A DNA stretch of 64,000 nt from Bacteroidota bacterium (GTDB taxonomy: Bacteria > Bacteroidota > Bacteroidia > AKYH767-A > OLB10). The stretch covers positions 62,001-126,000 of the forward strand of contig JADJPB010000012.1 of the NCBI GenBank assembly GCA_016713445.1. The letters run 5' to 3'. Positions 8,051 through 20,389 of the stretch are shown here, piece by piece (the first letter of the stretch is position 1; each line of letters opens with the position of its first letter). The notes beneath the pieces are model-generated. The model did no database searches, was not told the origin of the DNA, and saw only the letters and a list, made by a program, of their open reading frames with translations. A program made the translations under genes and the position numbers.

Positions 8051-10467
8051 ATGAAAACTACATTAATCAAGCAGTTACAGCCACATTTAATTGCAATTGG
8101 AATTTTTCTCTTAATCTCTTTTGTTTATTTCAGTCCTGCGCTTTCAGGTAAGGCTTTGAAGCAAGGTGATATCGCTCAATGGACAGGTATGCAAAAAGAA
8201 ATTGCCGATTATCGAGCGAGCCATAGCGATGAACCATTGTGGACAGGATCGATGTTCAGTGGGATGCCTGCTTATCAGATTTCTGTTTTGTATCCGTCCA
8301 ATTTAGTACAATATGTAAACAAACTGATGTGGTTATGGATGCCCAATCCGATCAACCTATTATTTTTAGCGATGCTCGGGTTTTATTTGTTAATGATCTC
8401 ATTCAAGGCCGATTTTCGGATAGCCATCGCGGGTGCTTTGCTTATGCTTTTTGTTCTTTATTTTGTATCCATCCGGGCAGGCCACAATACTAAAGTACAT
8501 GCCATCGCATTAATACCGCTCATCTTTGCAGGAGTCTTGATGGCTTATCGAGGAAATGGTTATTAGGTGCAGCCATTACTGCATTAGGATTGTCGTTGCA
8601 GGTGTATGCAAATCACTTACAAATTACATATTATGTAGCCATCACCATTGGTCTGTTAGTATTCGCCGAATTCATGCGTGCTATACAGGAAAAGCAAATT
8701 GCAAATTTCATGAAAGCGAGTGTGATTCTTGCGTTGGCAGCGGTATTAGCCATCTTACCAAACATCACTAATTTGTTATTGACTTATGAGTATGGGAATT
8801 ATTCTACGCGTGGTCCTTCTGAATTGACAGAGAAAAAAATGAGTACTGGTCTTGATAAGGACTATGCTTTGGGATGGAGTTATGGTCAGTTAGAATCAAT
8901 GACACTCTTAATTCCAGACTTTGCAGGTGGATCTTCAGCATACAAACTTGATAATAAATCTGAAGCCTATAAAGCAGTAGCCTCAAACGCAGGTGATGCA
9001 CAAGCACGTTCATTCACTCAACAAGCACCATTATATTGGGGTGATCAACCCATGACATCGGGTCCTGTGTACAGTGGTGCCATCGCTTTTTTCTTATTTG
9101 TGCTCTCGATGTTTTTATTGAAAGGAACTCAACGCATCTGGATTGCGTCTTCATTTTTATTGTTCTTGATGTTATCGTGGGGAAAGAATTTCTTACCGTT
9201 AACTGATATTTTCTTCGATCATGTGCCGGGATATAATAAATTTCGATCCGTAGCAATGGCATTAACCATCGCATCATTTATGATTCCTTTTGGTGGCATG
9301 TTGGGTTTGATGCGATTTGTATCTGGAGAAGTAGACAAAGCGAAGTTGAAGAAAAAATTTGTTGTATGCTTTTTACATCTGTGGAGGATTATCGTTATTA
9401 TTTGCATTGCTCCCTGGACTCTTTTGTGACTTCCAAGGACAAAGTGATGAGCAATTGAAGCAGTACGATTGGTTGTTGACTGCATTGCGTCAGGATCGTG
9501 AGTCGGCATTAACATCGGATGCATTCCGTTCTTTCTTCTTTATTTTACTTTCGTTTGGAGCGATGTATATGTGGTTGATTGATAAACTCAAGGTAAATGT
9601 ACTATTGCCGTTACTTGCGTTGTTGATATTAGCAGATATGTGGACAGTTGATAAACGTTATTTGAATGATAGTCATTTCACGTCTAAAACTAAAGCTGAG
9701 CAACCTTTCGAGATGACTCCTGCTGATCAGCAAATATTGCAGGATAAAGGATACTACAGAGTAATGAATACTTCTGTTAGTACGTTTAATGATGCCAGTA
9801 CTTCTTATTTTCATCGTTCTATTGGAGGATATCATGGGGCAAAGTTGAAGCGTTATCAGGAGTTAATCGAAAATCAAATCAGCAAGGGGAACATGAATGT
9901 GTTGAATATGCTGAACGCAACATACTTCATTGTTCGAAATTCAGAAAATCAACAACCCATGGTACAACAAAATCCGGGAGCGCTGGGTGCTGCATGGGTG
10001 TGAGTGATTGGAAAGTAGTTGAAAATTCCGATGCTGAAATTTTGGCAATGGATAGTTTAGATACTCGAACCACCGCGGTAATTGATCAACGTTATGCTGA
10101 GGATATTAAAAATGCACAGAAAGGAGTGGATTCTACAGCTAGTGTAAAAATAATTGCGAAGGATGGGGTAGTAGCACCTAATTATCTCGAATATGAAGTC
10201 AACGGAAGTAAGAACAATTTAGTGATGTTCTCTGAAATTCATTACCCAATTGGTTGGGATGCATATTTAGATGGAAAATTAGTTCCTCATGTAAGAGCAA
10301 ACTACGTATTAAGAGCATTGGAAGTGCCAGCAGGAAAACACAAAGTGGAATTTAAATTTGAACCAACTGCGTATAAAAATGGCGAGAATATTTCCTTAGC
10401 TAGCTCCGTACTTTTATTGCTACTGTTTGCTACAGCAGCGTTTGTTGAATTGAAAAAGAAAGCGTAA
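8051..10467 (+). CDS. YfhO family membrane protein (frame interrupted three times)
   Basis: Large polytopic membrane protein of the YfhO family, conceptual length about 805 residues. The N-terminal half has repeated hydrophobic segments and the conserved early region SGKALKQGDIAQWTGMQKE followed by WTGSMFSGMPAYQ. A soluble C-terminal part ends with one last membrane helix before the stop. The fold resembles GT-C type glycosyltransferases or O-antigen ligase-like proteins, so a role in surface glycan or lipoteichoic-type glycosylation is plausible but unproven. Breaks: A-run at 8554-8556 (one short), six-A run at 9352-9357 (one long), and near 9996-10003. It is followed after six bases by a glycosyltransferase, so they are probably one operon. 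Confidence 0.82.
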
Positions 10468-10473
10468 CCATTA

Positions 10474-11786
10474 ATGAATTTGAAAAAAGTGCTCGTGATC
10501 ACATATTACTGGCCACCAAGCGGTGGGGCGGGAGTGCAGCGTTCACTGAAGTTTGTAAAATATCTTTCTCACATGGGATTTTCACCTATGGTGTTGACCG
10601 TGAAAGAAGATAAAGCGAGTTATCCACTTCACGATTCTTCCTTGTTGACGGAAGTTCCTCAAACAGTGAAGGTGGTGCGCACAAATTCTTTTGAACCCTT
10701 GAATATTTTATCATCGATCATTGGAAAGAAAAATGTTCCTTATGGCGGATTTGCAAACGCAAATAAGGAATCGAAAAAACAGAAATTTTTAAGATGGGTG
10801 CGTGGTAACTTTTTTATTCCCGATGCACGTGTGGGTTGGGTTTCTTATGCTTTCAAAGAAGCCAAGAGAATTATTGAAGATGAGAAAATAGAATGTGTAT
10901 ATATTTCTAGCCCTCCACATTCTTCTCAGCTCATTGGATTAAAATTGAAAGAAACTTTTCCTCAGTTGCGTTGGGTAGCCGATTTACGCGATCCGTGGAC
11001 CGACATTTATTATTATAAAGATTTATTACATGGAAAGAGAGCGAAGCTGAAAGATGAGCAATTTGAAAAACACGTGTTGGAAAAAGCAGATGCCATTGTG
11101 GTAGTTAGTGAGCCTATCAAAAATTCATTTTTGGAGAAATCTGTATTGGTCTTGCCTTCGAAAATACATGTCTTACCCAATGGCTTCGATGAGAGAGTGA
11201 TTTTGATTCGAGAATTTCCATGTCTGAAGATACGTTTAACATCACGTATGTAGGTACCATGGCCGATTCTTACAAGCCGGAAATATTTTTTAATGTTTTT
11301 AAACGTTTAGTTGATCAATTTGCAAATCTAAAAATTCGATTTAATTTTATTGGAAATGCTCCGTGGACATTAAGGAAGATGGTTGATGACATGGGCATGG
11401 AAGCCAATTGTTCTTGGGGAGGACATATTGGTCATGATGAAGCAGTAAAAGAAATGCAAAAAGCACATGCATTACTACTTATCATTCCAGATACAGAAGG
11501 GGCGAAAGGCATATTGACGGGTAAATTATTCGAGTATTTAGGAGCAAAAAGAATAATCATTGGAATAGGTCCTGCTGAGGGCGATGCTGCTGCCATCATT
11601 CGTGAGTGTGAAGCTGGCGAGATGTTTGAAAGAAATCAAGAAGATAAATTGTTTGCATGGATGAAGGAAAAAGTGGTGATGTGGAAAAGTGGCGATGAGT
11701 TTAAGGCTGGAAATAATTTCGTTAAAAATTATACACGTGAAGCGTTAACCAAACGTTTGTCATTAATATTATTGGATTCTAAATAG
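10474..11786 (+). CDS. Family 4 (GT-B) glycosyltransferase (frame interrupted)
   Basis: About 437 residues when joined. The N-terminal Rossmann domain starts VLVITYYWPPSGGAGVQRS, the glycine-rich acceptor-side loop of GT4 enzymes, and contains VADLRDPW. The C-terminal domain has YVGTMADSYKPE, FNFIGNAP and TGKLFEYLGAKR, the latter being the nucleotide-sugar binding region. The frame is lost between about 11185 and 11225, where the sequence PNGFDE changes frame and resumes. It is tightly linked to yfhO upstream and asnB nine bases downstream, so it probably acts in building the glycan of this locus. Donor and acceptor are unknown. Confidence 0.82.
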
Positions 11787-11795
11787 AAGAGTTGT

Positions 11796-13634
11796 ATGTG
11801 CGGCATAGCAGGATTTATCGATAGCAGACTTTCTAAGGATGAACAAGACCCTCTCTTAGAAAAGATGCTCCACTCCATTGCCCATCGTGGGCCCGATGCT
11901 CGTGGAAAATATTTTGATGGTGCCGTTGGTTTAGGACACAATCGATTAGCCATTATTGATTTGAGTGTAGATGGAAATCAGCCCATGTTCAGAGGGCGCA
12001 ATGCGATTGTTTACAATGGGGAAGTATATAATTATAAGGAAATTCGAAAAACCTTAGAGGCAACAGGCGCTTTATTTAAAACAAATTCGGACACGGAAGT
12101 TATATTAGCAGCCTATGAAAAGTACGGCGTCGACTGTGTGCAACATTTTGTGGGGATGTGGTCGTTTGCTTTATGGGATGCCGAGAAAAAAATATTATTT
12201 TGCTCGAGAGATCGATTTGGCATTAAACCATTTTTCTATTTAAATCAAGGTGATCGATTGTATTTTGGATCGGAGTATAAGGCATTGAAGTTTTCTGGTC
12301 TTTTTAACAATTCATTAAATTATAATCAGGTTGCAAGAGGACTGCAGTTGGGTTGGTGTACTTATAAATCTGAAACGTATTACAGTTGTATTTCACAACT
12401 TGAAGCGGGTTGTAATTTGATTTATAAGAACGGAAAAATCGAAATTACAAAGTATTGGGACATTGAATCAAAGCGCTATACTTACAAAGGTCATGAAGAA
12501 GCTGTTTTTGATTTTAGAGAACTACTACGTGATTCTGTTAAAATTCATTTAAGGAGTGACGTTGAAGTGGCTATTTGCCTAAGCGGAGGAATTGATAGTT
12601 CATCACTAACAGGTTTAATTTCGGATGTATATCCTGACTTAAAATTCCATTCTTTCTCTATCTATTATGATGGAAAGGACGAGGTAGATGAAAGACCTTT
12701 TATTAAAGCCGTTACTGATAAATACCCAAATGTGAATCCTCATTTGTATAAACCAGATAATAACGTGATTCCTGATTTTTTTGAAAATGTTGTGGAAAAT
12801 GCAGATGTTCCGATCACAGGTTCTTCGCCTATTTCGCATTATTATTTAGTGGAACAAATTAATAAAATTGGTATCAAGGTTGTACTGGATGGACAGGGCG
12901 CAGATGAATATTTAGGTGGATACATACCGGCTTATTATCGTCAAATTGCTGACTTAATAAGCGGTGCAAGTTTATTTAGTACTACAAAAAAGTTAAATAG
13001 CATTGCAAACGATCAAGGGCATACGTTAAGTGATCGATTTAAATATGTCGGTAAATCCATCTTGTCTGTATTCAAAGGAGAACAAAATTTATATGATTTG
13101 GAATTGAGAAAGTATTTTCCTTTTTTGGTGAGAGAGAATTTGTTGAGCTCAAATATTATTGAGCTAAAAAAGTTTGGCGATTCACGATTAGATAATTATT
13201 TGTATCATTCAATCTATGAAACTAGTTTGCCAACAATTCTTCATTATGTTGATCGCATGACCATGAGCCATTCGGTGGAGTCTCGAGTTCCTTTTTTAGA
13301 TCATCGCCTCATAGATTTTGCGTTTTCTTTACCTAGCGAAGAAAAAATTAAAGTTTCTCAGACTAAGTCTATCTTGAGAGAAAGTGTGAAAGATTTATTG
13401 CCGACGAAAGTTTATCTTAGAAAGGATAAAAAAGGCTTTGTAACTCCAGGTGAAGATAAATGGCTACGCGGTGATCTTAGTTGGTTATTAGATTTGGATT
13501 ATACTACTTTGGATTACTTGGAAACTTCAAAACTAAAAAATGTTGTGAGCGAATATCGCAAAGGAAATAATCGAAATGCAAAGTTGATTTGGAGAGTTGC
13601 CTTATTGAATTATTGGATGAAAAAGAACGCATAA
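11796..13634 (+). CDS. asnB: AsnB-type glutamine amidotransferase (copy 1)
   Basis: 612 residues, intact. N-terminal class II glutaminase domain: Cys2 nucleophile in MCGIAGFID, RGPDARG and NGEVYNYKEIR. C-terminal ATP-pyrophosphatase domain: LSGGIDSSSLTGL (about residues 262-275), GQGADEYLGGY, and the SVESRVPFLDHRLIDFA block. Classic members convert aspartate to asparagine. In polysaccharide loci related proteins are thought to amidate sugar carboxylates. The context here (glycosyltransferase before, polysaccharide deacetylase and acyltransferase after, all within a few bases) favours the glycan role. A second copy with the same kinds of neighbours is at 23305. The start is fixed because Cys must be residue 2. 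Confidence 0.88.
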   Translation: MCGIAGFIDSRLSKDEQDPLLEKMLHSIAHRGPDARGKYFDGAVGLGHNRLAIIDLSVDGNQPMFRGRNAIVYNGEVYNYKEIRKTLEATGALFKTNSDTEVILAAYEKYGVDCVQHFVGMWSFALWDAEKKILFCSRDRFGIKPFFYLNQGDRLYFGSEYKALKFSGLFNNSLNYNQVARGLQLGWCTYKSETYYSCISQLEAGCNLIYKNGKIEITKYWDIESKRYTYKGHEEAVFDFRELLRDSVKIHLRSDVEVAICLSGGIDSSSLTGLISDVYPDLKFHSFSIYYDGKDEVDERPFIKAVTDKYPNVNPHLYKPDNNVIPDFFENVVENADVPITGSSPISHYYLVEQINKIGIKVVLDGQGADEYLGGYIPAYYRQIADLISGASLFSTTKKLNSIANDQGHTLSDRFKYVGKSILSVFKGEQNLYDLELRKYFPFLVRENLLSSNIIELKKFGDSRLDNYLYHSIYETSLPTILHYVDRMTMSHSVESRVPFLDHRLIDFAFSLPSEEKIKVSQTKSILRESVKDLLPTKVYLRKDKKGFVTPGEDKWLRGDLSWLLDLDYTTLDYLETSKLKNVVSEYRKGNNRNAKLIWRVALLNYWMKKNA

Positions 13635-13635
13635 A

Positions 13636-14922
13636 ATGCTGAAAGTTTATATAGAAAATAATCTTAATTTCTATTTTGAAATTTCTTATATATGGAGTGT
13701 GTTTTGTCGTGATCAAAAAATCGAATTTGAGGAATGTTTTGAAGTTGAATCCGCACAATTTAAGATTGGTACACACGAATCTTGTAATATTCAAGTTGAT
13801 GAAGAATTAATTCTTGGTATTCGAAATGGAGATGCGAAATTGAAGGAAGAATTTATACGCAATCAAGCAGTTTTTTTTAGGAAAGATGGAACTAAAGACT
13901 ATTTGTCGTCATCATTTTATATTCTTTCTTGTGCACAAGAATTGAATTCTAATTGTGTTGATGAGTTTGGACGATTTCCTTTTGCCGAATCCTTTCAATC
14001 AAAACTAAATTTGGAAAGAGTAGATCTTGTATCAAAATATTTTAATAAAATTAAAATTGAACATGCTGTCTTGGATGATGTAAGTTGCAGCACCGATGAA
14101 AGGAGCGCAGTTTTTATTTCTCATGATATTGATTTGATTTATGGAGCGCTGTTACAAGATGGCTTTTATTGCCTGAAGAATGGGAGAATTATTGACATGT
14201 TTCGTGTTTTTTTTAACCATTTTTTTGGAACTCCTTCGTGGTTTAATTTTCGAAAAATTGTAGAGATAGAGAAGAAATTTGGATTTAGTTCTACTTTTTT
14301 TTGGTTGGCAATAAAGGGGAAAACTTCAAGTGGAGTGAATAATGCTGATTATGATATTAGCAAAAAGCTCTTGCAGGAAGAATTAGATTTTTTAGATAAG
14401 GAAGGAGCCCATCATGGTATTCATAAAAGTTTTTCTGATGTTAGTTTTCCCGTTGAGATGAAAAGAATTCGTACGGATATTATTGCAAATAGATACCATT
14501 ACCTTGGCTTAAATGTTCATAAGGATTTGATTGTGATGGAGGAAGCTGGTATTAAATTTAGTTCAAGGATTTCTTTTGCAGAAAAACCTGGATTTAGAAG
14601 TGGCTATTCGAAGCCCTATTTGCCGTATATGTTTGAAAGTCGAAGGGCTGCTAGATTTGTTGAATGTCCAATGAATTTAATGGATACAACTTATTTTAAT
14701 TATTTAAAAAAGAGTAGTCCTGAAGCTTTTGAAGATATTCAACAATTCATTGATTGTCACAAATACAATTCTGTAATTTCAATTTTGTGGCATAATAACT
14801 ATATCTCAGCATATAAATATAAAGATTATTGTTTGTTATTTGAGAAGGTTTTAGCATATTTGAAGAATAATAATTTCCGATGTATAACTCCAAAAGAAAT
14901 AGTAAAGGAATTTAAACTATGA
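13636..14922 (+). CDS. Polysaccharide deacetylase-like protein
   Basis: 428 residues, intact, starting two bases after asnB. Residues about 1-150 form an N-terminal domain without a motif I recognise. A NodB-like region follows, with the metal-site strand AVFISHDIDLIYG (the SHDID replaces the usual TFDD) and a later GAHHGIHKSFSD that would supply the paired metal-binding histidines. ISILWHNNYISA near the end is the usual late catalytic-His strand. It probably removes N- or O-acyl groups from the glycan made by this locus, or is a non-catalytic relative. No signal peptide is visible. It ends in an ATGA overlap with the following acyltransferase. Confidence 0.72.
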   Translation: MLKVYIENNLNFYFEISYIWSVFCRDQKIEFEECFEVESAQFKIGTHESCNIQVDEELILGIRNGDAKLKEEFIRNQAVFFRKDGTKDYLSSSFYILSCAQELNSNCVDEFGRFPFAESFQSKLNLERVDLVSKYFNKIKIEHAVLDDVSCSTDERSAVFISHDIDLIYGALLQDGFYCLKNGRIIDMFRVFFNHFFGTPSWFNFRKIVEIEKKFGFSSTFFWLAIKGKTSSGVNNADYDISKKLLQEELDFLDKEGAHHGIHKSFSDVSFPVEMKRIRTDIIANRYHYLGLNVHKDLIVMEEAGIKFSSRISFAEKPGFRSGYSKPYLPYMFESRRAARFVECPMNLMDTTYFNYLKKSSPEAFEDIQQFIDCHKYNSVISILWHNNYISAYKYKDYCLLFEKVLAYLKNNNFRCITPKEIVKEFKL

Positions 14923-15979
14923 GTTATGTTATTCGTGTTTTATTGGATCATGAATTAGTGTTGGCTAATTCTCTGTATCGTAGAATTTACGGGAAAGACA
15001 GGCCCGATGCTTTTTTGAATGGGAGTTTCTCTCCGGTCCGCAAGGTAAAGCTATTTATGTAGGTGCTTTCGATAAAGAGGAATTAATAGGATCTCAAGCT
15101 GCGATCCCACTTAATTTTATTGGGCCAGAAGGAAAGAAATTATTAACTGCAAAATCTGAAGATACTTTATTAGATCCACGCTATAGAGGCAAGGGGCTTT
15201 TTGAGAAAATGTATGAAGTGCTTTTCAAAGAATGTAGAAGTAGAGGCGTAGTTTGCATTTGGGGTTTTACGTATGCAAAAAAACCGTTTCTTAAAATTGG
15301 ATTTCAAATACCATTCGATACTTTATCAGGTGTGTTCGTCATTCATCCACTTAAAGCTTATTCTTACCTGGTTTCACTGAATACGGCTAATAAATTAAAA
15401 GAAAAGTTGTTGATTTTTTTAATGACTTCGTTTAGTTATTTTAAAACCGTTTTTAGAAGTAGAAGTGTATTAGAAAAAGATCACAAGCTAGGAAAATTTT
15501 CTTCAAATGAAAAGTTAATTGAAAATATTGCGAATACGAATAATCTATTTTTAATACAACAAAGTAAGTCCTATTTGGATTGGCGAATTATTAGAAATCC
15601 ATATGATAACAAGTATTTAGAATTTATCAAGGAAGATGAGAAGGGAGAAATTATTGCTTCAATCATCGTTAATATTCGTAAAGGTGGATTAGCTTATCTT
15701 GAACAGATTCATTTTAATTCCAATTTAAAATATAGTGTGAAACTTAATTTGTTAAAGGTAGCATTGAATTATTTATTAAAGCATAACGAAGTAAATCTTA
15801 TTCGGTTCTGGGGTTTTAAAACGAATAATATTAACCAAGAGGAGCTTAGTTTACTTGAAGATTGTGGGTTCTTTTTTGTAAAAAAGGGAACTGGTTTTGT
15901 TTATATATCTTTGATAGACAGTGCTCCTGATGCGAATAGTATTTTATTGTCACGCTTATATACCCAAGGAAATATTTAA
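14919..15979 (+). CDS. GNAT/FemAB-like acyltransferase, copy 1 (frame interrupted)
   Basis: About 353 residues when joined. The start ATG overlaps the deacetylase stop. The frame breaks in a six-T run at 15011-15016; adding one T restores continuous reading through FFEWEF, GKAIYVGAFDKEELIGSQ and the acetyl-CoA loop LLDPRYRGKGLFEKMYE. The later CIWGFTYAKKPFLKIGF resembles the FGFPN-type segment of the second copy at 25219. It is expected to transfer an acyl or aminoacyl group to the glycan or its precursor in the cytoplasm. The long C-terminal half has a second GNAT-like fold trace (YLEQIHFN). Substrate unknown. Confidence 0.72.
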
Positions 15980-16001
15980 TTTCCATTTAAGGGTATTTGT
16001 A

Positions 16002-16009
16002 TATATTTG
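16002..16009 (+). promoter_or_regulatory. Putative -7 box (TATATTTG)
   Basis: Exact TAnnTTTG match ending 20 bases before the ATG at 16030, giving the T9SS cargo gene its own promoter inside the glycan cluster. The -33 element is not clear. Confidence 0.45.
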
Positions 16010-16029
16010 AGAAACCTAAACTGTTAATT

Positions 16030-17519
16030 ATGAAAAAAGTTCTTCTGTTTTTATTGCTATTTTCGTTGCCTTTTATTACCTACTCCCAAGTGGTGACTTT
16101 GCAACTCAAACCAGGTGCAGCCCAAGGTAAAGATGCTTATTTAGCGGATTTCGGCGCAACAACGAATTATGGAACGCATCCTGAATTTGCTGGTTTCGGT
16201 TGGACTTGCGGAGGTAATCCATGTGTTGGTCGGGGTTGTTAGAATTTGATTTGAGCTCTATTCCGATAGGTTCAACAATTGTAGATGCACGATTGAATTT
16301 ATATGCTAATACATCTCCTGTTAATGGTAATGGGCAATCTATGTTTGGATCGAATGCAAGTCGGATTTATAGGGTTACTTCCCCTTGGAATGAGTCAACA
16401 GTAACCTATAATAATCAACCAACTTATACTACTACGAATGGTGCTCTTTTATTTCCAAGTAGCATTTCATTTCAGAATTATATTAATATAAATGTTACAT
16501 CTTTAGTTAGTGTTATGACTTCTGCGCCAGGTCTTAATAATGGATTCTTATTGAAATTGGTAAATGAAAGCCCTTTATCATCTATGATATTTGCTTCTAG
16601 CGATTTTTCTAACCCTTCATTGTGGCCCGAATTAATCGTTCAATATACAGTAGTTGCCGACTCATGTATTACATTATCAGCGATGGATGCTTTTGCTTCA
16701 GATTCATATTTGGCAAGCGTAGCGCCGTCTACAAATTATGGTAGTCATCCTGAATTTTCTGGCTTTAGTTGGACTTGTCAAGGTTCGCCTTGCTTTGGTA
16801 GGGGGTTGTTAAATTTTGATTTTTCTATAATTCCGCCAGGAGCTATTATTAATTCAGCAGAATTAAATTTATATGCTAATCCAAGCCCAGTAAACGGTAT
16901 TATTGCCATGCAGGGAAGTAATTCATCCATCTTACAAAGGGTAGTGACACCTTGGTCAGAAAATGGTGTTACATGGAATTCACAACCCAATACAACAAGT
17001 ATGAATTCTGTAATTCTTAGTCAAAGTGTCAGCTCATCACAAAATTATTTAGGTATAAATGTTCTTCCGCTTATAACCGATATCGTAAATAATCCATCTT
17101 CAAGTTATGGAATCATGCTAAAATTGATCAATGAAGTGGGTTTAACAAGTATGACTTTTGCTTCTTCGGATTATGGTAACCCTGGTCTTAGCCCTACTTT
17201 GGATATTTGCTATACAACAGTAACCGGTATTGAAGCTTCTGTTTTTAATGAAAGTCAAGTGCTGAGTCTGTTTCCAAACCCTTCGTCAAACGAAGAAGTA
17301 ACTATATTGTTTAATCCAGGACAATCAAAAAAAATAATTTTTCAGTTATTTGATTTGAATGGAAAAGCACTTCAATCGTGGAGTGAAAATGGTAAATTTT
17401 CTAAAGAGCAAAAAGTAGCTTTAAGTCTTAAAAATATTGAAAGTGGACTTTATTTGTTAAAAGTGATCTTTGATGATAGAACGGAATTAAAGAAACTGAT
17501 TGTGACTTCTCCTCGTTAA
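16030..17519 (+). CDS. T9SS cargo protein with two DNRLRE/CBM96-like domains (frame interrupted)
   Basis: About 497 residues joined. Signal peptide MKKVLLFLLLFSLPFITYSQ, then two copies of a DNRLRE-type beta domain. Each begins with DAYLA or DSYLA, then TNYGTHPEF or TNYGSHPEF, and carries a GR-LL/EFDLSSIP segment and a late MIFASSDFSNPSLWPEL or MTFASSDYGNPGLSPTL segment. The two copies are clearly an internal duplication. The last ~80 residues are a type A T9SS sorting domain (SLFPNPSSNEEV to GLYLLKVIFDDRTELKKLIV). The frame breaks at a four-G run at 16232-16235; the second copy has five G at the same place, so one G is probably missing. It is likely exported and displayed on, or released from, the cell surface. 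Confidence 0.82.
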
Positions 17520-17806
17520 AATGTTTCCATTGCTTCAATATTAATTTATTGAACTTGAATTGATGGAAATTTTTTAAAGAGCAAATGCTAATGCAATTGA
17601 GGTAAATAAGAAACGTTGCACCAATCAAGGTATTATCGTTAAACCGAACTTTCGAATTCCGGTTCGATTGAAATTTATTGAATCTCTAATAGTTTGGTGA
17701 AATATTGCTCTTTTGTACTGGATGGGGTAAAGTTCGGAGTTGATTTATTTGGCTGATAAGATTATTATTTGTATTTTTAAATTGAATATTTTTATCTGCT
17801 TACTAT
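17520..17806. other. Intergenic region between two T9SS genes
   Basis: About 290 AT-rich bases. A weak inverted repeat lies near 17640-17665 (AACCG with CGGTT). No gene or exact promoter box was found, although the SBBP gene that follows presumably starts transcription here. Confidence 0.35.
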
Positions 17807-20385
17807 ATGAAAAATACATACTTTTTTTCCTTCTATTGTCTAACATGGCAATTGCATCCAGCTTGCCAAAATTAGATTTTTTAAAACGCTTGGAGGTTCA
17901 GGTGATGATGGTGCTTATGATTTAGTGATTGACCATAATGGTAATATTTATGTATTAGGATGGTGTACAGGAAGTATAGATCTCGATCCAAGTGCGGTTT
18001 CTAACTTTACTTCTGCTTACGGCGATAGGGATATCTTTCTAGCAAAATATGATTCTGTCGGAAATTACATTTGGGGATTTGGACTTGGGAGCATTGGTCA
18101 AGATGAGGGTAGTGTGATAACATTGGATTCTTTGGGTAATATTATAATTGCTGGAAGGTTTTCAAGTACCGTTGATTTTGATCCCAGTGTAAATATTAAT
18201 ATAAAAGTATCAAATGGAAATCGTGATATTTATTTGGCTAAATATGATTCATCTGGAAATTTTTATGGTGAATAGTATGGGTGGAAATTTATATGACGAT
18301 GCAGAAGATGTAATTGTTGACACTGTTGAAATATTTATTTAGCAGGAAGTTTTCAAACTACAGTAGATTTTGATCCAGGAGGTGGAGTAGAATTGAGAGT
18401 ATCAAATGGATTAAGTGATGCTTATCTTGCCTGTTATTCTTCATCGGGAATTTTTAGTTGGGTAAGAACATTTGGTGGAAATTTAGATGATGATTTTACC
18501 GGAATTAAGATGGATGGACTAGGGTTTATTTATGGTTCTGGATTATTTTCTGGGATAACCGATTTCGATGGAAATGTTGGGATTAGTAATATTTCTTCTT
18601 TAGGAAGCAATGATATTTTCTTTGTTAAATATGATCTTTTGGGTAATTTTCATTTGGTAAAAGCGATGGGAGGTTCAGGATTTGATGCAGCTTATGGAAT
18701 TGATGTATTGAATGGAAATATCTATTTGTCTGGAACTTTTAGTGACTCAGTTGATTTTGATCCAAATCTTGGATTAAATGTAAAGTCGTCTCAAGGATCA
18801 GGCGATATTTTTTTATGTAAATTGGATACCCTTGGAAATTTTAATTGGGTGAATACAGCAGGTGGAATTGGAAATGATATGGGAATGGATGTCGGCATTG
18901 ATCAATATGGGTTTGTTGTCAGTACAGGGATGTTCAGATCAAATTCTACTTTTAGTGGTGGTGCGGTAGTTAAAAATTTAGTGGCTTTGGGCGATAGAGA
19001 CATTTATCTTGATCGGTTTGACAGTACAGGGAAATTGATAAATGCATTCCCTATAAGTAGCTCAGGAGTCGAGAATAGTCATACTTTCTATTTAAATAAT
19101 AAAAATAACTCCTTGTATATTTCTGGTTTTTTTGGTGGAATTACTGATTTTGACCCAGCATCGTCTATAAATACTTCCTCAAGTATTAATGGAGTTACTG
19201 ATATTTTTTTTGCAAGGTATACTTATGTATGCGATTCATTAATCCCGTTGCAATCTGTTTTTGGTAATAGTGTAGTTTGCGAAAGTGATACTTTGGTATA
19301 TCAGGTGGATTCATTGACAATTTGTGATGAATGCGTTTGGGTATTTCCAAGTGGAAGTATAATAATTGATTCTCTTGGTGCAGAAGTTGTTTTTATAGCT
19401 GGAGATTCAAGTGGTGTGTTGGAAGTATTTAAAAATAATTCTTGTTTCGAAACACCTTCAGTCTTTTTTCCAATACAAATTAATAGTAAATCGATTTCCT
19501 TTATTGACGATAGCATCTGTAGCGGAGGGATTTATATTTTTCCAGATGGAACTGTAGGTACAACAGATACAATTCAAAATAGCTATTTTACAAACCAAGA
19601 TGGGTGTGACAGTATAATAGTGACAAATTTAAAGCTGATGTCACCTGTACTAATTAATGATTCAGTTACTATTTGTAATGGAGCTCAATACTTCTTTTTT
19701 GGAAGTAATTACTCACTACCGGGCTTGTATTTTCATACAATTTCTACCCCTGGATTTTGCGATACTACTCGATCAGTACTTTTATCTATTTTGCCGCCAA
19801 ATTTATTTTTGCAAAATAAAACTCTATGTGACAGAGATACATTATGGGTAGGTTCGGTAGCTCACACAATAACCGGAGTATTTATTGATACTTTAATTTC
19901 TAATATGTTTTGTGATAGCATTGTCATCAGTAATTTAAACATAATTTTGGTTGATACAACTGTTTCAATAAGCAATGGTATATATACTTCTAACCAATCA
20001 AATGCAATGTACCAGTGGTACGAATGTGGCTCTGTATTAACACCTATTCCAAATGCTATTTTTCAAACGTATACAGTGCCAACTAATGGAAGTTATGCCG
20101 TTGTAGTCAATTTAAATGGTTGCATAGACACATCTCAATGCTTAAACATAGTAAATACATCAATTATTGATATAAATTCAAGTAGTGTCAAAGTGGTGGT
20201 TACACCAAATCCTGTTGTAGGTCATATTAATGCATCATCCACCGAATCAATTGAAGTATTGTTCGTTTATAGTATCGAGGAAAATTATTAAATGTTGTGG
20301 AAGTGAATAACACTTTCTATAGTTTAAATATGGAAGAATTTCTTTCTGGTGTTTACATCATAAAAGTAAAAAACGAAAAGTGAGC
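17807..20385 (+). CDS. T9SS cargo protein with SBBP-type beta-propeller repeats (frame interrupted)
   Basis: About 860 residues when joined. Start ATG 17807 gives MKNTYF and, after repair, a hydrophobic signal peptide. The first half has repeats of about 50-55 residues with DGNIY or GNIYL turns, TVDFDPS, and DIFLAKYDSSGNF, typical of SBBP beta-propellers. The middle has Cys-rich spaced strands (SICSGGIYIFPDGT and related). The end is a short T9SS type A sorting signal (VTPNPVVGHIN to GVYIIKVKNEK). At least five breaks: a T-run near 17820-17827, near 17883, near 18263-18275 and 18330 (these two cancel in frame), and near 20278. Probably a secreted or adhesive surface protein; binding partner unknown. 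Confidence 0.72.
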
Positions 20386-20389
20386 TTAG

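Noticed and set aside
17640..17665. tRNA-like or terminator element between T9SS genes
   Set aside because: Only a 5-bp stem, no cloverleaf and no T tract.
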